NCBI GenBank assembly: GCA_019635585.1
Contig: JAHBZE010000001.1
Coordinates: 682,001-746,000 of the forward strand
Direction: 5' to 3'
Origin: Xanthobacteraceae bacterium
GTDB taxonomy: Bacteria > Pseudomonadota > Alphaproteobacteria > Rhizobiales > Xanthobacteraceae
Length of the DNA: 64,000 bases
In this document: in pieces, positions 31,479 to 41,367 of the stretch
Position numbering within the stretch: position 1 is the first letter of the stretch
Layout: each line of letters opens with the position of its first letter
Position numbers and translations under genes: made by a program
The notes under the pieces: generated by a model
Told to the model about the DNA's origin: nothing
The model's input: only the letters and a program-made list of their open reading frames with translations
Databases searched by the model: none

Positions 31479-33053
31479 TTACCGGCGCAGAATTCCTCCG
31501 AGGGCACCCCGTAGAATCGCCCGCCCGATCGTATTTCCCATTGAGCCGCCGATTTTCTTGCCGAGTTCGCCTGCCACCGCGCCGCCGATGCGGTTGGTGA
31601 CTGAGCGGGTTACTTCGCGCGCGACTTTCTGGCCGGTACTCAAGCGTTCACCGCGCTTCCGGTTGGTGCCGAAGATACCGCCGATCAGATCGCCGATGCC
31701 GCCAAGCACGTTTCCGCTTTGCTGATCACCGGATTCATCCTGCTGCTGGCCCGCATTTCGGGTCTTCAGATCGGTTTTCTTCTGCAGCATCTCGTAAGCG
31801 GATTCGCTATCGACTGCTTCGTCGTATTTTCCCTTGACCGGGCTTTTCGCGATTACCGCTTTGCGCTGCGCGTCGGTGATCGCGCCAACATCGCCTGCCG
31901 GCGGGCGGATCAACGTGCGGTCCACCATCGCCGGGACGCCATTGCCCTCCAGGAATGAAGTGAGCGCCTCGCCCTTGCCGAGTTCGGTAATCACGCGTTC
32001 GGTGTTCAGTTTCGGATTCGGCCGGAAGCTTTGCGCAGCAACCTTCACCGCTTTCTGTTCGTTCGGCGTATAGGCGCGAAGCGCATGCTGCACGCGATTG
32101 CCGAGCTGCGCGAGCACGGTTTCGGGTACGTCAGCCGGGTTCTGGGTGACGAAATAGACGCCGACACCCTTGGAGCGGATCAGGCGGACCACCTGTTCGA
32201 TCTTTTCGAGCAGCACCTTCGGCGCTTCGTCGAACAGAAGATGGGCTTCGTCGAAGAAGAAGACGAGCTTCGGCTTGTCCGGATCGCCGATTTCGGGAAG
32301 CTCCTCGAACATTTCCGACAGCAGCCACAATAGGAAGGTCCCGTATAGACGCGGGTTCTGCATCAGCTTGTCAGCAGCGAGCAGATTTATGTTCCCCTTG
32401 CCGCCGGTTTTCTTCATCAGGTCGTTGATGTCGAGAGCGGGTTCGCCGAAAAACTTCTCGCCCTTCTGATTTTCGAGCACCAGAAGCTGCCGCTGGATGG
32501 CGCCGACCGATGCCGAGGAGACGTTGCCGTAAGTTTTGGTGAGATCGGCGGCGTTGTCGGCGATGAAGCCGAGCATCGCTCGCAAATCTTTCAGATCGAG
32601 GATCGGCAAACCGTTCTCGTCGGCGACCCGGAAGGCGATATTGAGCACGCCTTCCTGCGTGTCGTTCAGATTCATCATGCGCGAGAGCAGAAGCGGACCC
32701 ATTTCCGACACCGTTGCGCGGATCGGATGCCCCTGTTCGCCGAACAGATCCCAGAAAACGACCGGAAACTGGTCGGCTTCGTACTTCATGTCGATCTCTT
32801 TGCAGCGCTTGACGACCCAGTCCTTGCCTTGGCCCTCCTGCGAGACGCCGGAAAGGTCGCCTTTAATGTCCGCGGCGAAGACCGGAACGCCCGCGCGCGA
32901 GAATCCTTCCGCGATTGTCTGCAGCGTCACCGTCTTGCCGGTGCCGGTTGCGCCGGTCACAAGGCCGTGACGGTTGGCCAGGTTGAGGCTGAGGTATTGC
33001 GGCTTCGCAGCTTTGCCCACGAAGATCTTGTCGTCGGTATCGGCGTTCGCCAT
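31479..33053 (-). CDS. HerA-like helicase C-terminal (DUF853) ATPase
   Basis: 524 aa. Walker A GATGTGKT at residues 34-41, Walker B LVFFFDEAHLLFDEAP, then FVTQNPADVPETVLAQLGNRV and an ALRAYTPNEQKAVK segment, all typical of the YjgR/DUF853 branch of HerA/FtsK-type ATPases. The C-terminus is Gly/Gln-rich, with glycine-rich helices (GGAVAGELGKKIGGSMG). Hexameric DNA-translocase fold, function unsettled. No nurA partner nearby. Confidence 0.92.
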   Translation of the reverse strand: MANADTDDKIFVGKAAKPQYLSLNLANRHGLVTGATGTGKTVTLQTIAEGFSRAGVPVFAADIKGDLSGVSQEGQGKDWVVKRCKEIDMKYEADQFPVVFWDLFGEQGHPIRATVSEMGPLLLSRMMNLNDTQEGVLNIAFRVADENGLPILDLKDLRAMLGFIADNAADLTKTYGNVSSASVGAIQRQLLVLENQKGEKFFGEPALDINDLMKKTGGKGNINLLAADKLMQNPRLYGTFLLWLLSEMFEELPEIGDPDKPKLVFFFDEAHLLFDEAPKVLLEKIEQVVRLIRSKGVGVYFVTQNPADVPETVLAQLGNRVQHALRAYTPNEQKAVKVAAQSFRPNPKLNTERVITELGKGEALTSFLEGNGVPAMVDRTLIRPPAGDVGAITDAQRKAVIAKSPVKGKYDEAVDSESAYEMLQKKTDLKTRNAGQQQDESGDQQSGNVLGGIGDLIGGIFGTNRKRGERLSTGQKVAREVTRSVTNRIGGAVAGELGKKIGGSMGNTIGRAILRGALGGILRR

Positions 33054-33244
33054 TCTCGCGCTCCTGCTTCCCCGCGTGTCGAAAAGTTATAATCCGCCTT
33101 CCGTCAAGTTTCCAACCGCCGGGCGATCACCAAGTCAACGTTGCAGTCAACAGGAATCTCGGAAAAAAAGTTTTTGACACCCCGCTGCTTTTGCTCGACG
33201 AAAGATAGCGACAACGACAACGCGGCGGACGAAAGGAGGCTGAG

Positions 33245-33331
33245 ATGTTCGCGGTTACGAACCGAAGCGGCTACATCGTAACCCGGCTGACCGACGCCTC
33301 CTCCGCACTGCAAAATCGCTTCCATCGATAA
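33245..33331 (+). CDS. Possible 28-aa small protein with strong ribosome site
   Basis: ATG 33245 to TAA 33331, MFAVTNRSGYIVTRLTDASS... . An ideal AAAGGAGG lies 6 bases upstream, stronger than for most genes here, and a TTGACA -35-like box is at 33174. The rest of the 328-base gap (33054-33382) shows no other gene. It could be a leader peptide for the DUF4332 gene 51 bases downstream or an independent small protein. No homologue known to me. Confidence 0.45.
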   Translation: MFAVTNRSGYIVTRLTDASSALQNRFHR

Positions 33332-33382
33332 CAAGAACTACGGCCGCGGCTCGCCAGCCGCGCCTCGCGAGGGAATTCCGGC

Positions 33383-33838
33383 GTGCCGAAGAAAGAAAAT
33401 CCGTCTTATCCGATCAGACAAATCGGCGGGATCGACAAGAGCCTGCTCGAGAAGCTACGTGCAGTCCGGATCCGGACTACTGCCGGGCTGCTGAAAGCGG
33501 CGAAGGATGCGAAAGGGCGCAAGACGCTGGCAGGCAAGAGCGGTATTTCGGTTGCGGAAATCCTGAATCTCGTGAACCAGGCCGACCTCATGCGGATCAA
33601 AGGGCTCGGCGGAGACTATACCTGTCTGCTCCGCGGCGTCGGGGTCGATACTCTGCGGGCATTACGGCACCGCAACCCGCAACTCCTCGCCAAGAAGATG
33701 GCCGCCGAAAACGCCGAGCGGGCCAAGAGCACGTCCCGGAACAAGAATGCGAAGGCGGTCCAGCTTCTGCCGAGCGAGAAAGCGATCCAGAAATGGATCG
33801 AACGCGCCAAGGCGCTGCCGCTGAAAATCACCTACTAG
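33383..33838 (+). CDS. DUF4332 family helix-hairpin-helix protein
   Basis: 151 aa from GTG 33383. Two helix-hairpin-helix-like motifs: IGGIDKSLLEKLRAVRIRTTAGLL and MRIKGLGGDYTCLLRGVGVDTLRALRHRN, as in DUF4332. The C-terminus is basic (AERAKSTSRNKNAKAV) with LPSEKAIQKWIERAKALP. Probably binds DNA or RNA; function unknown. GAGGG lies upstream of the GTG. Confidence 0.85.
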   Translation: MPKKENPSYPIRQIGGIDKSLLEKLRAVRIRTTAGLLKAAKDAKGRKTLAGKSGISVAEILNLVNQADLMRIKGLGGDYTCLLRGVGVDTLRALRHRNPQLLAKKMAAENAERAKSTSRNKNAKAVQLLPSEKAIQKWIERAKALPLKITY

Positions 33839-33888
33839 TTCGAAGCGTCGTGCTTGCGTTTTTGCACTGCGGGGGCTCTAGTTTCCCC

Positions 33889-34731
33889 ATGCTTGCAAAA
33901 CCGCCTGTACGAATTCTCCGCGCGCGCGGCCGCGAAATTCCGCTAAGCGGCAGGCCGCTTATCATGGGCATCCTCAATGTGACGCCGGATTCCTTTTCCG
34001 ACGGCGGTGCCTATGCATCCATCGACGAAGCGGTGGCGGCAGCGCAGCGCATGATCGCCGATGGCGCTGCCATCATCGACGTCGGCGGGGAATCGACCCG
34101 TCCCGGTCACCAGGCCGTCGATGCCGCGACGGAGTTGAAGCGCGTGATCCCGGTGATCGAGAACCTGACCGCAGCGACTTCGGTCCCGGTATCAATCGAT
34201 ACATCCAAGGCCGCGGTCGCCGAGGCGGCGCTTTCGGCCGGCGCGCATATAGTCAACGACATTTGGGGTCTTTCGCGCGATCCGGCGATGGCAGACGTGA
34301 TCGCGAAAGCGGACGCGGCCGTCGTCATCATGCACAATCGTAAGCAGATCGACCCCTCACTCAATATTTTCGAAGACATGAAATCGTTTTTTGCCACCGC
34401 GGTAGCCAAGGCGAAGGCGGCGGGGACGAGTGAGGACCGGATCGTGCTCGATCCGGGCATCGGGTTTGGCAAGACGCTCGAGCAAAATCTCGAAGTGCTC
34501 GGCAATCTCCCGAAGCTCAACGAGTTCGGCTTTCCGGTGCTGCTGGGTGCATCCCGAAAATCCTTCATCAATAAGATTTCGCCGAGCGATCCCGGCGAAC
34601 GGATCGGCGGCAGCGTGGTGACGACGGTGTTCGCGGCGCTCGCCAATCTTGCCATCATCCGGGTGCATGATGTCGCGACCCACATGCAGGCGTTGAAAAT
34701 CACCGAAGCGGCTATCGCGAGCGCAAGATGA
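33889..34731 (+). CDS. folP: Dihydropteroate synthase FolP
   Basis: 280 aa from ATG 33889. Signature motifs: IMGILNVTPDSFSDGG, DVGGESTRPGH, SIDTSKAAVAEAAL, IVNDIWGL, DPGIGFGKTLEQN, LLGASRKSFI and RVHDVATH. It condenses p-aminobenzoate with dihydropterin pyrophosphate; target of sulfonamides. It starts a folP-folB-folK operon, overlapping folB in ATGA. Confidence 0.95.
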   Translation: MLAKPPVRILRARGREIPLSGRPLIMGILNVTPDSFSDGGAYASIDEAVAAAQRMIADGAAIIDVGGESTRPGHQAVDAATELKRVIPVIENLTAATSVPVSIDTSKAAVAEAALSAGAHIVNDIWGLSRDPAMADVIAKADAAVVIMHNRKQIDPSLNIFEDMKSFFATAVAKAKAAGTSEDRIVLDPGIGFGKTLEQNLEVLGNLPKLNEFGFPVLLGASRKSFINKISPSDPGERIGGSVVTTVFAALANLAIIRVHDVATHMQALKITEAAIASAR

Positions 34732-35096
34732 ACGGCGTCATCGAAATTGTCGGGCTGGTGATCTTCGCCAGGCACGGCGTCGGCGAGGAGGAAGCGCGGC
34801 TCGGCCAGCGTTTCATCCTCGACATCCGGCTCGACGTGGACGTCACCGAAGCGGTGAAGCACGACCGGCTCGCCGACACGGTCGACTACGGTGAAGTCGT
34901 CGCGGTGACGGAGTCGGTTTTCCGTGGCAAGCGTTTCTATCTGATCGAGGCGGCGGCGGCGCATGTCGCAGCCGGAATTCTAGCGCACTTCCCCGCGGTG
35001 AAGAACGCCCGCGTGACCGTGAAGAAACCGTCCGCGCCGATCGCGGCGGTGTTCGACTATGTTGCTACCACGGTCGAGCGCAAGCGCGATGCCTGA
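34728..35096 (+). CDS. folB: Dihydroneopterin aldolase FolB
   Basis: 122 aa. VIFARHGVGEEEARLGQRFILDIRLDVD and DRLADTVDYGEV are the conserved FolB segments (catalytic Glu and Tyr region), with VKKPSAPIAAVFDYVAT near the C-terminus. It cleaves dihydroneopterin to 6-hydroxymethyl-dihydropterin. Overlaps folP (ATGA) and folK. Confidence 0.94.
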   Translation: MNGVIEIVGLVIFARHGVGEEEARLGQRFILDIRLDVDVTEAVKHDRLADTVDYGEVVAVTESVFRGKRFYLIEAAAAHVAAGILAHFPAVKNARVTVKKPSAPIAAVFDYVATTVERKRDA

Positions 35097-35574
35097 CACT
35101 TATATCTGTCTCGGCTCCAATTTGGGAAACCGGACCGAGCATCTCACCGCGGCGCGCGGCGCTATTATCGCCCGGGTCGGGGCGATCACGGCGGAGTCCT
35201 CGATCTACGACACAGCGCCCTGGGGGCCTGTGCCGCAGGACAATTATCTCAATCAGGTCGTGCGGGTATCGACCGCGCTCGCGCCACGCGAACTGCTCGG
35301 CGTGCTGCATGAAATCGAGCGTGCCGCAGGGCGCGACCGGAAGAATGAAGTCCGCTACGGCCCGCGCCCGCTCGATCTCGACATTCTTTTATATGGCGAC
35401 CGGGCGGTGAAGGAAGACGGGCTTACGATCCCGCATCCGCGGATCGCGGAGCGTGCCTTCGTGCTGGTGCCACTCGCAGAGATCGCTCCGAAGCTTTCGA
35501 TCGCAGGCGAGCGGGCCGAGAAGTTGCTTTCGCGCATCGACACCACGGGCGTGCGGCGCTTCGACCCGGTCTGA
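35089..35574 (+). CDS. folK: HPPK, 2-amino-4-hydroxy-6-hydroxymethyldihydropteridine pyrophosphokinase
   Basis: 161 aa from ATG 35089, inside the end of folB. Motifs: YICLGSNLGNRTEHL, SSIYDTAPWGPVPQDNYLN and RYGPRPLDLDILLYGD with IPHPRIAERAFVLVPL. It adds pyrophosphate to the FolB product, giving the FolP substrate, so the operon encodes three consecutive steps. Confidence 0.95.
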   Translation: MPDTYICLGSNLGNRTEHLTAARGAIIARVGAITAESSIYDTAPWGPVPQDNYLNQVVRVSTALAPRELLGVLHEIERAAGRDRKNEVRYGPRPLDLDILLYGDRAVKEDGLTIPHPRIAERAFVLVPLAEIAPKLSIAGERAEKLLSRIDTTGVRRFDPV

Positions 35575-35637
35575 GCCCCTGCTTGGCGCGGCCTGCCCGC
35601 CCGTGGCATGGTCGGCGCTTAGTTGAGCGTGAAACGA

Positions 35638-37467
35638 ATGTCCGACCTGAAACTCGCCGCCGAATTTCCCGCCGCCACGCGCGCAGACTGGCTAAAGCTC
35701 GTCGAGAACGTGCTCAAGGGCGCGCCGTTCGAGAAGAAGCTCGTCTCCAAGACCTATGACGGCATCGCGATCCAGCCGCTTTACGAGCGCGCGAAAGACG
35801 CAAAGCGCGTCGCGGGCCGCCCCGACGGCGAGCCGTGGGCGGTGTTGCAGCGGGTGGATTTCCGCGACCCGAAGGAAGCCAACAAACAGGCGCTGCGCGA
35901 TCTCGAAAACGGCGCGACCGGGCTGACGCTCGTGCTGCCCGGCTCGGCCGGCGATTACGGTTTCGCACTGCCCGCCTCGAAGCAGGCGCTCGCGCAGGCG
36001 CTCGACGAAGTCTGGCTCGATGCGGCTGAAATCGAACTCGACGTAGGGCCGCTTTCCAAGGACGCGCCGCTATGGCTTGCGGAAATCGCGAAGGAGCGCG
36101 GTATCGACCCCGCAAAGACGAACTTCCGCTTCGGCCTCGATCCGCTCGGCGCGATTGCGCTGCACGGAAAGAGTAACGCAACGTGGAAGGAACTCGCGGC
36201 ACAATTTTCCGCTACGATCAACAACCTGACAAAGCGAGGCTTCAAGAAAAGCCTCGCCGCCGCGGACGGGCGCATCGTGCATGCAAGCGGCGGATCGGAA
36301 GCACAGGAACTTGCCTACGTAACCGCATGCGGCGTCGAATATATGCGCGCGCTGGAAGCCGGCGGCTTGCTGCTCAGCGATGCGCGGCAGGCCCTGTTTT
36401 TCCGGCTTGTCGCAGATTCCGACCAGTTCCTGACGATTGCGAAGTTCCGCGCATTGCGGAAGCTCTGGGCGCGAGTCGAAGAAGCCGCTTCACTCCAGCC
36501 GAAGCCGATCTTCATTTCCGCCGAGACGGCGTGGCGGATGATGACCAAGCGCGACCCGAACGTGAACATGCTGCGCATGACCATGGCGGTCGCGTCCGCA
36601 GGCTTCGGCGGCGCCAATTCGATCACGGTGCTGCCGCACACGATCGCGCTCGGCCTGCCGGACGGTTTCGCACGGCGCGTGGCGCGCAACACGCAGACGG
36701 TACTGCTCGAAGAATCGAACCTGTTCCGGGTCGGCGACCCGGCGGCGGGTTCGGGCGGCATCGAGGCGCTGACTGCGGAGCTCTGCGAGACAGCGTGGAA
36801 ACTCTTTCAGGAAATCGAGGCCGCGGGCGGACTTGCGGCCTCACTGCAAAGCGAATTATTGCAGAAGAAAGTCGCCGCGACACGTGCCGCGCGCATACGC
36901 AACATCGCAGTCCGCAAGGACGCGATCACGGGAACGAGCGAGTTTCCGAACGTCAACGAGAACAAGGAAACCGTGCTCGACGACAAGCCCGGCGCTCCGC
37001 TGATCCCGTTTCCCGAAGTAAGCGAACCGCTTTCGCGGATGCGCCTCGCGGAACAGTTCGAGGTGTTGCGCGAAGCCGCCGACAGCATGAAAGAGCTGCC
37101 CAAGATTTTCCTCGCCAATCTCGGCAAGGCAGCAGACTTTACCGCGCGCACGACGTTCGCGCGCAATTTTTTCGAGGCGGGCGGTATCGCCGCCCTATTG
37201 AGCGACGGCCTTGCCTCGCCGGAAGATGCCGTAAAAGCCTTCAAGGCTGCCGGCGCGAAGCTTGCCTGCATCTGCTCGTCGGATGAGATCTATGACGCGC
37301 AAGCCAAAGCTGTCGCCAAGGCACTCGAAGATGCAGGCGCATCGGTCTGGCTGGCTGGCCGTCCGGGGGAAAAAGAAGCTGCTTACAAAAGCGCGGGCAT
37401 CGTCGGCTTCGTCTATGCGGGTTGCGATGTAGCCGCGGCGCTAAAAGAAGCGCACAAGGGGCTCTAG
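35638..37467 (+). CDS. mutA: Methylmalonyl-CoA mutase small (beta) subunit
   Basis: 609 aa from ATG 35638. Mutase TIM-barrel domain at about 30-450: VSKTYDGIAIQPLYERAKDA, EPWAVLQRVDFRDP, MRALEAGGLLLSDARQ, ISAETAWRMMTKRDPNVNML, LPHTIALGLPDGFARRVARNTQT. A degenerate C-terminal cobalamin-binding-like domain has no DxHxxG motif, as expected for the non-catalytic subunit. With MutB it interconverts succinyl-CoA and (R)-methylmalonyl-CoA in propionate metabolism. The mutB gene follows after an oppositely oriented DUF817 gene. Confidence 0.92.
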   Translation: MSDLKLAAEFPAATRADWLKLVENVLKGAPFEKKLVSKTYDGIAIQPLYERAKDAKRVAGRPDGEPWAVLQRVDFRDPKEANKQALRDLENGATGLTLVLPGSAGDYGFALPASKQALAQALDEVWLDAAEIELDVGPLSKDAPLWLAEIAKERGIDPAKTNFRFGLDPLGAIALHGKSNATWKELAAQFSATINNLTKRGFKKSLAAADGRIVHASGGSEAQELAYVTACGVEYMRALEAGGLLLSDARQALFFRLVADSDQFLTIAKFRALRKLWARVEEAASLQPKPIFISAETAWRMMTKRDPNVNMLRMTMAVASAGFGGANSITVLPHTIALGLPDGFARRVARNTQTVLLEESNLFRVGDPAAGSGGIEALTAELCETAWKLFQEIEAAGGLAASLQSELLQKKVAATRAARIRNIAVRKDAITGTSEFPNVNENKETVLDDKPGAPLIPFPEVSEPLSRMRLAEQFEVLREAADSMKELPKIFLANLGKAADFTARTTFARNFFEAGGIAALLSDGLASPEDAVKAFKAAGAKLACICSSDEIYDAQAKAVAKALEDAGASVWLAGRPGEKEAAYKSAGIVGFVYAGCDVAAALKEAHKGL

Positions 37468-38354
37468 CGCGGCTCGTTTTTCGGCTGGTTGACGAAGGCC
37501 ACCAGCGCGTAGCTCAAAAACAGCAACAAGAACCACGAGCCGAATTTCGCAAGCGAGACCGCCTGCCAGCCGGTGAGCTGGTGCGGATAAAGCCAGGTCT
37601 TCGTGATCGTGCCGACGTTCTCGGCAATCCAGACGAATAGCGCGACGAGAAATGCCGCCAACAAAAGCGGCATCGGACGATGATGATGCCAGACCTTGTA
37701 GTAGATCATCGTGCGCCCAAAGAGCAGGATCGCCGCCGCAAACAGAAAATAGCGGAAGTCATAGATATAATGATGGGCGTAGAAATTCAGGTAGATAGCC
37801 GCGGCAAACAGATAGACCGTCCATAATGGCGGGTGATTGCGGAATCTGAAATCGAACAGGTGCCAGACGCGCGCGATGTAGCTGCCGATGCTCGCATACA
37901 TGAAGCCTGAAAAGAGCGGCACGCCGCCGATGCGGAAAAAGCTCGCTTCCGGATAAATCCAGGAGCCGACGCCGGTCTTGAACACCTCCATGATCGTGCC
38001 GACGACGTGGAAGATGAAGATGACCTTCGCTTCCTTCCATGTCTCCAGCTTGAACACGAGCATGCCGATCTGGATGACGAGTGCTGCCAGAAACAGAAAG
38101 TCGTAGCGCGCGAGCACGGCGTCCCGCGGATAGAGAAGCGTGGTCGCGATGATGAGCGCAACCATCAAGCCGCCGAACAGGCAGGCCCATGCCTGCTTGA
38201 TGCCGAAGCGCACGAATTCATAGCTCCAGGCGCACAGACGCCCGCCGCGCATCGCCCAGCGGCCGATCGCGGCTTCGCGTTCGATGAAGCGGGCGAGCGG
38301 CTTCCATGCCGCGGCGGCGCTTTTTAGGGGACTGTCAGGTACGGGCTTGTGCAA
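37464..38354 (-). CDS. DUF817 family integral membrane protein
   Basis: 296 aa with about eight membrane helices, for example QAWACLFGGLMVALIIATTLLY, FLFLAALVIQIGMLVFKLET, LFAAAIYLNFYAHHYIYDFRY and LLLAAFLVALFVWIAENVGT. The motifs EVFKTGVGSWIYPEASFFRI and IGSYIARVWHLFDFRF are characteristic. Function unknown. It sits in reverse orientation between mutA and mutB, overlapping the mutA stop by 4 bases. Confidence 0.9.
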   Translation of the reverse strand: MHKPVPDSPLKSAAAAWKPLARFIEREAAIGRWAMRGGRLCAWSYEFVRFGIKQAWACLFGGLMVALIIATTLLYPRDAVLARYDFLFLAALVIQIGMLVFKLETWKEAKVIFIFHVVGTIMEVFKTGVGSWIYPEASFFRIGGVPLFSGFMYASIGSYIARVWHLFDFRFRNHPPLWTVYLFAAAIYLNFYAHHYIYDFRYFLFAAAILLFGRTMIYYKVWHHHRPMPLLLAAFLVALFVWIAENVGTITKTWLYPHQLTGWQAVSLAKFGSWFLLLFLSYALVAFVNQPKNEPR

Positions 38355-38424
38355 GCAACTAGCTGAAATATAAGGGGTTATTGCGGTGCGTGATTATCTT
38401 GCCAGCCGAGGTATAAATAAGGCC

Positions 38425-40584
38425 ATGAGCAGGCTTCCGGACTTCTCGAAGGTTCAATTTCGCGAGAGCGCGACTGCCGTGCCTGCGAGTGCCGCCGAGC
38501 CGTGGCTTACGCCCGAAGGCATCCGCGTGAAGCCGGAATATTCCGAGCGCGATCTTGCCGGCATCGATTTTCTGAATACGTGGCCCGGCATCGCGCCGTA
38601 TCTGCGTGGCCCCTACCCGACCATGTATGTCACGCAGCCCTGGACCATCCGGCAATATGCCGGCTTCTCGACGGCGGAAGATTCCAACGCCTTCTATCGC
38701 CGCAATCTCGCAGCCGGCCAGAAGGGTCTTTCGATCGCATTCGATCTTGCGACCCATCGCGGCTACGACTCGGATCATCCGCGCGTTTCCGGCGATGTCG
38801 GCATGGCCGGTGTTGCAATCGATTCCATTCTCGACATGCGCACGCTGTTCGCGGGTATTCCGCTCGAGCAGATGAGCGTGTCGATGACCATGAACGGCGC
38901 GGTGCTGCCCGTGCTGTCGCTCTTTATCGTCGCGGGCGAAGAGCAGGGCGTTCCGCCTGCGAAACTCTCCGGCACCATTCAGAACGACATTCTGAAAGAG
39001 TTTATGGTCCGGAATACCTACATCTATCCGCCCGTGCCCTCGATGCGGATCATTTCGGACATCTTCGCCTATACCTCGCAGAACATGCCGAAGTTCAATT
39101 CGATCTCGATTTCCGGCTATCACATGCAGGAAGCGGGTGCGACGCAGGATCTCGAGCTCGCCTATACGCTCGCCGATGGCATCGAATATGCGCGAGCGGG
39201 CGTCGCCGCCGGTCTCGATATCGACAAGTTCGCGCCGCGTCTCTCCTTCTTCTGGGCGATCGGCATGAATTTCTTCATGGAGATCGCGAAGATGCGCGCG
39301 GCTCGTCTGTTGTGGGCGAAGCTGATGAAGGAATTCCAGCCGAAGGACGTGCGTTCGCTTTCGCTGCGCACGCATTGCCAAACCTCTGGCTGGTCGCTGA
39401 CCGCGCAGGACATCTTCAACAACGTGACGCGCACCGCGATCGAAGCCATGGCGGCGACGCAGGGCCATACGCAATCGCTCCACACCAATGCGCTCGACGA
39501 GGCGCTGGCGCTGCCGACTGATTTCTCCGCGCGAATCGCGCGCAACACGCAGCTTTTCCTCCAGCAGGAAAGCGGGACCACGCGCATCGCAGACCCGTGG
39601 GGCGGCTCCTATTACGTCGAGAAGCTCACCTACGAGCTTGCGAAGAAGGCGTGGGACCATATCCAGGAAGTCGAAAGCTTAGGCGGCATGGCCAAGGCGA
39701 TCGAGGCCGGCATCCCGAAGCTGCGCATTGAAGAAGCCGCCGCGAAGACGCAGGCGCGGATCGACGCCGGCATGCAGGCCGTGATCGGCGTCAATAAATA
39801 CAAGCCCGAGAGCGAAGCCGAAATCGAAGTGCTCAAGGTCGACAATTCCGCCGTTCGTAAGCGCCAGATCGAGAAGCTAAATCAGCTCCGCGCCGAGCGC
39901 GACGAGAAGGTGCTTGCTGAGAAACTGGATGCACTGACCAAAGCCGCCGAAACCGGTACCGGCAATCTATTGGCGCTCGGGGTCGATGCAGCGCGCGCAA
40001 AAGCGACGGTCGGCGAAATTTCCAATGCGCTGGAAAAAGTCTATGGCCGTCACCGCGCGGAAATCCGCGCGATCACCGGCGTTTACAAGCGGGAGGTCGG
40101 GAATATGTCCGACGCAGTCGTCCGCGTGCAGAAGCTCGTCGAAAAGTTCGAAGCCGACGAAGGCCGCCGCCCGCGCATCCTTGTCGCGAAGGTCGGTCAG
40201 GACGGTCATGACCGCGGCCAGAAGGTGATCGCTTCGGCGTTTGCCGATCTTGGTTTCGACGTGGATATCGGCCCTCTGTTCGCAACACCTTCGGAAGCCG
40301 CGCGGCAGGCGGTCGAGAACGACGTACATATCGTCGGCATTTCGTCGCTCGCAGCCGGACACCTAACTCTCGTCCCCGAGTTGAAAGCCGCGCTGAAAAA
40401 GGAAGGCCGCGACGACATCATGATCGTGGTCGGGGGCGTCATTCCTCCACAGGACTATGCCGAGGTAAAAGCGGGCGGCGCCGAGGCGATTTTCCCGCCC
40501 GGCACCGTGATCGCGGAAGCGGCGGAAGACCTTTTGCGCTCGCTCTCAAAGAAGCTTGGCCACGACCGGGCGGCAGCGGAATAA
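38425..40584 (+). CDS. mutB: Methylmalonyl-CoA mutase large (alpha) subunit
   Basis: 719 aa from ATG 38425. Catalytic TIM barrel: [93 protein letters not shown]. The C-terminal B12 domain carries [20 protein letters not shown] (the DxHxxG cobalt-ligand His) and [11 protein letters not shown]. The catalytic partner of MutA. ATG 38425 matches the family start ([12 protein letters not shown]); the frame further upstream is not conserved. Confidence 0.95.
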   Translation: MSRLPDFSKVQFRESATAVPASAAEPWLTPEGIRVKPEYSERDLAGIDFLNTWPGIAPYLRGPYPTMYVTQPWTIRQYAGFSTAEDSNAFYRRNLAAGQKGLSIAFDLATHRGYDSDHPRVSGDVGMAGVAIDSILDMRTLFAGIPLEQMSVSMTMNGAVLPVLSLFIVAGEEQGVPPAKLSGTIQNDILKEFMVRNTYIYPPVPSMRIISDIFAYTSQNMPKFNSISISGYHMQEAGATQDLELAYTLADGIEYARAGVAAGLDIDKFAPRLSFFWAIGMNFFMEIAKMRAARLLWAKLMKEFQPKDVRSLSLRTHCQTSGWSLTAQDIFNNVTRTAIEAMAATQGHTQSLHTNALDEALALPTDFSARIARNTQLFLQQESGTTRIADPWGGSYYVEKLTYELAKKAWDHIQEVESLGGMAKAIEAGIPKLRIEEAAAKTQARIDAGMQAVIGVNKYKPESEAEIEVLKVDNSAVRKRQIEKLNQLRAERDEKVLAEKLDALTKAAETGTGNLLALGVDAARAKATVGEISNALEKVYGRHRAEIRAITGVYKREVGNMSDAVVRVQKLVEKFEADEGRRPRILVAKVGQDGHDRGQKVIASAFADLGFDVDIGPLFATPSEAARQAVENDVHIVGISSLAAGHLTLVPELKAALKKEGRDDIMIVVGGVIPPQDYAEVKAGGAEAIFPPGTVIAEAAEDLLRSLSKKLGHDRAAAE

Positions 40585-40587
40585 TTC

Positions 40588-41358
40588 ATGAGCGGAAAAC
40601 CGAAGTCAGGCGTCGATGCGGCGGACCGCTACATCGAGCAGCACTATTTCACCGTCCATGGCATGTCCTCGAGTTTCGCAGCGACTGTCGGCGCGGCCAC
40701 GATGCGGATTCAATCCGGGCACGGCATTACCGGGCACTTCGTCGAGATCGGCGCGTTTGCGGGCCGCTATTTCATCGCGCTTTCTCACGCACTGACCGGC
40801 GACGAGCGTGCGATCGGTTTCGATACCTTTCACTGGCCAAGCGCAAAGGTAAAAACGAAGCTGGAAGACAACATCGCGAAATACGGCGTTCCCGATCGCT
40901 CGATCGTGGTTGCCGCCGACAGCTTGAAGCTCAGCGCGAAAGATATTCTCGCGCTCGCGCCGGGCAAGAAAGTCCGTTTCTTCCATGTCGATGGCGAGCA
41001 TACGCCCGAACATCTTGCGAACGACCTGTCGCTCGCGACGGAAACGCTCGATCCCCGCGGTGTGATCTGCCTCGACGACATGCTGCACGCGGGCTATCCG
41101 ACGCTTCCGGTGATCGTAGACGGGTTTCTGAAGCGCGAACCGTCGCTGCGCGTATTCTGTGTGATCGACCGCGAGGACATCGCGGCACAGACGAAATACA
41201 TGATCTGCCGCGAGCCGATGTTCGACTTCTATATCGGAGAGCTTCTGAAGGTTTTCCCGGACAATGTCTGGCCGCTCGGCGCGGACTTCCGCTACGAGAA
41301 GAAAGCGCTGGTGCTTTCGCCGGACCCAAAACTCCCCAATTTCGACGATCTGCTGTAA
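40588..41358 (+). CDS. Class I SAM-dependent methyltransferase (Methyltransf_24-like)
   Basis: 256 aa. The SAM-binding loop HFVEIGAFAGRYFIALSHAL, then AIGFDTFHWP, VAADSLKLSA, VRFFHVDGEHTPEHLANDL and RGVICLDDMLHAGYP; the HVDGxH and DDM features belong to the Methyltransf_24 group. Target unknown; such enzymes often act on sugars or glycan precursors. It lies 3 bases after mutB and 9 before meaB, so is co-transcribed with the mutase system, though no role there is known. Confidence 0.82.
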   Translation: MSGKPKSGVDAADRYIEQHYFTVHGMSSSFAATVGAATMRIQSGHGITGHFVEIGAFAGRYFIALSHALTGDERAIGFDTFHWPSAKVKTKLEDNIAKYGVPDRSIVVAADSLKLSAKDILALAPGKKVRFFHVDGEHTPEHLANDLSLATETLDPRGVICLDDMLHAGYPTLPVIVDGFLKREPSLRVFCVIDREDIAAQTKYMICREPMFDFYIGELLKVFPDNVWPLGADFRYEKKALVLSPDPKLPNFDDLL

Positions 41359-41367
41359 ACAGGAGCC

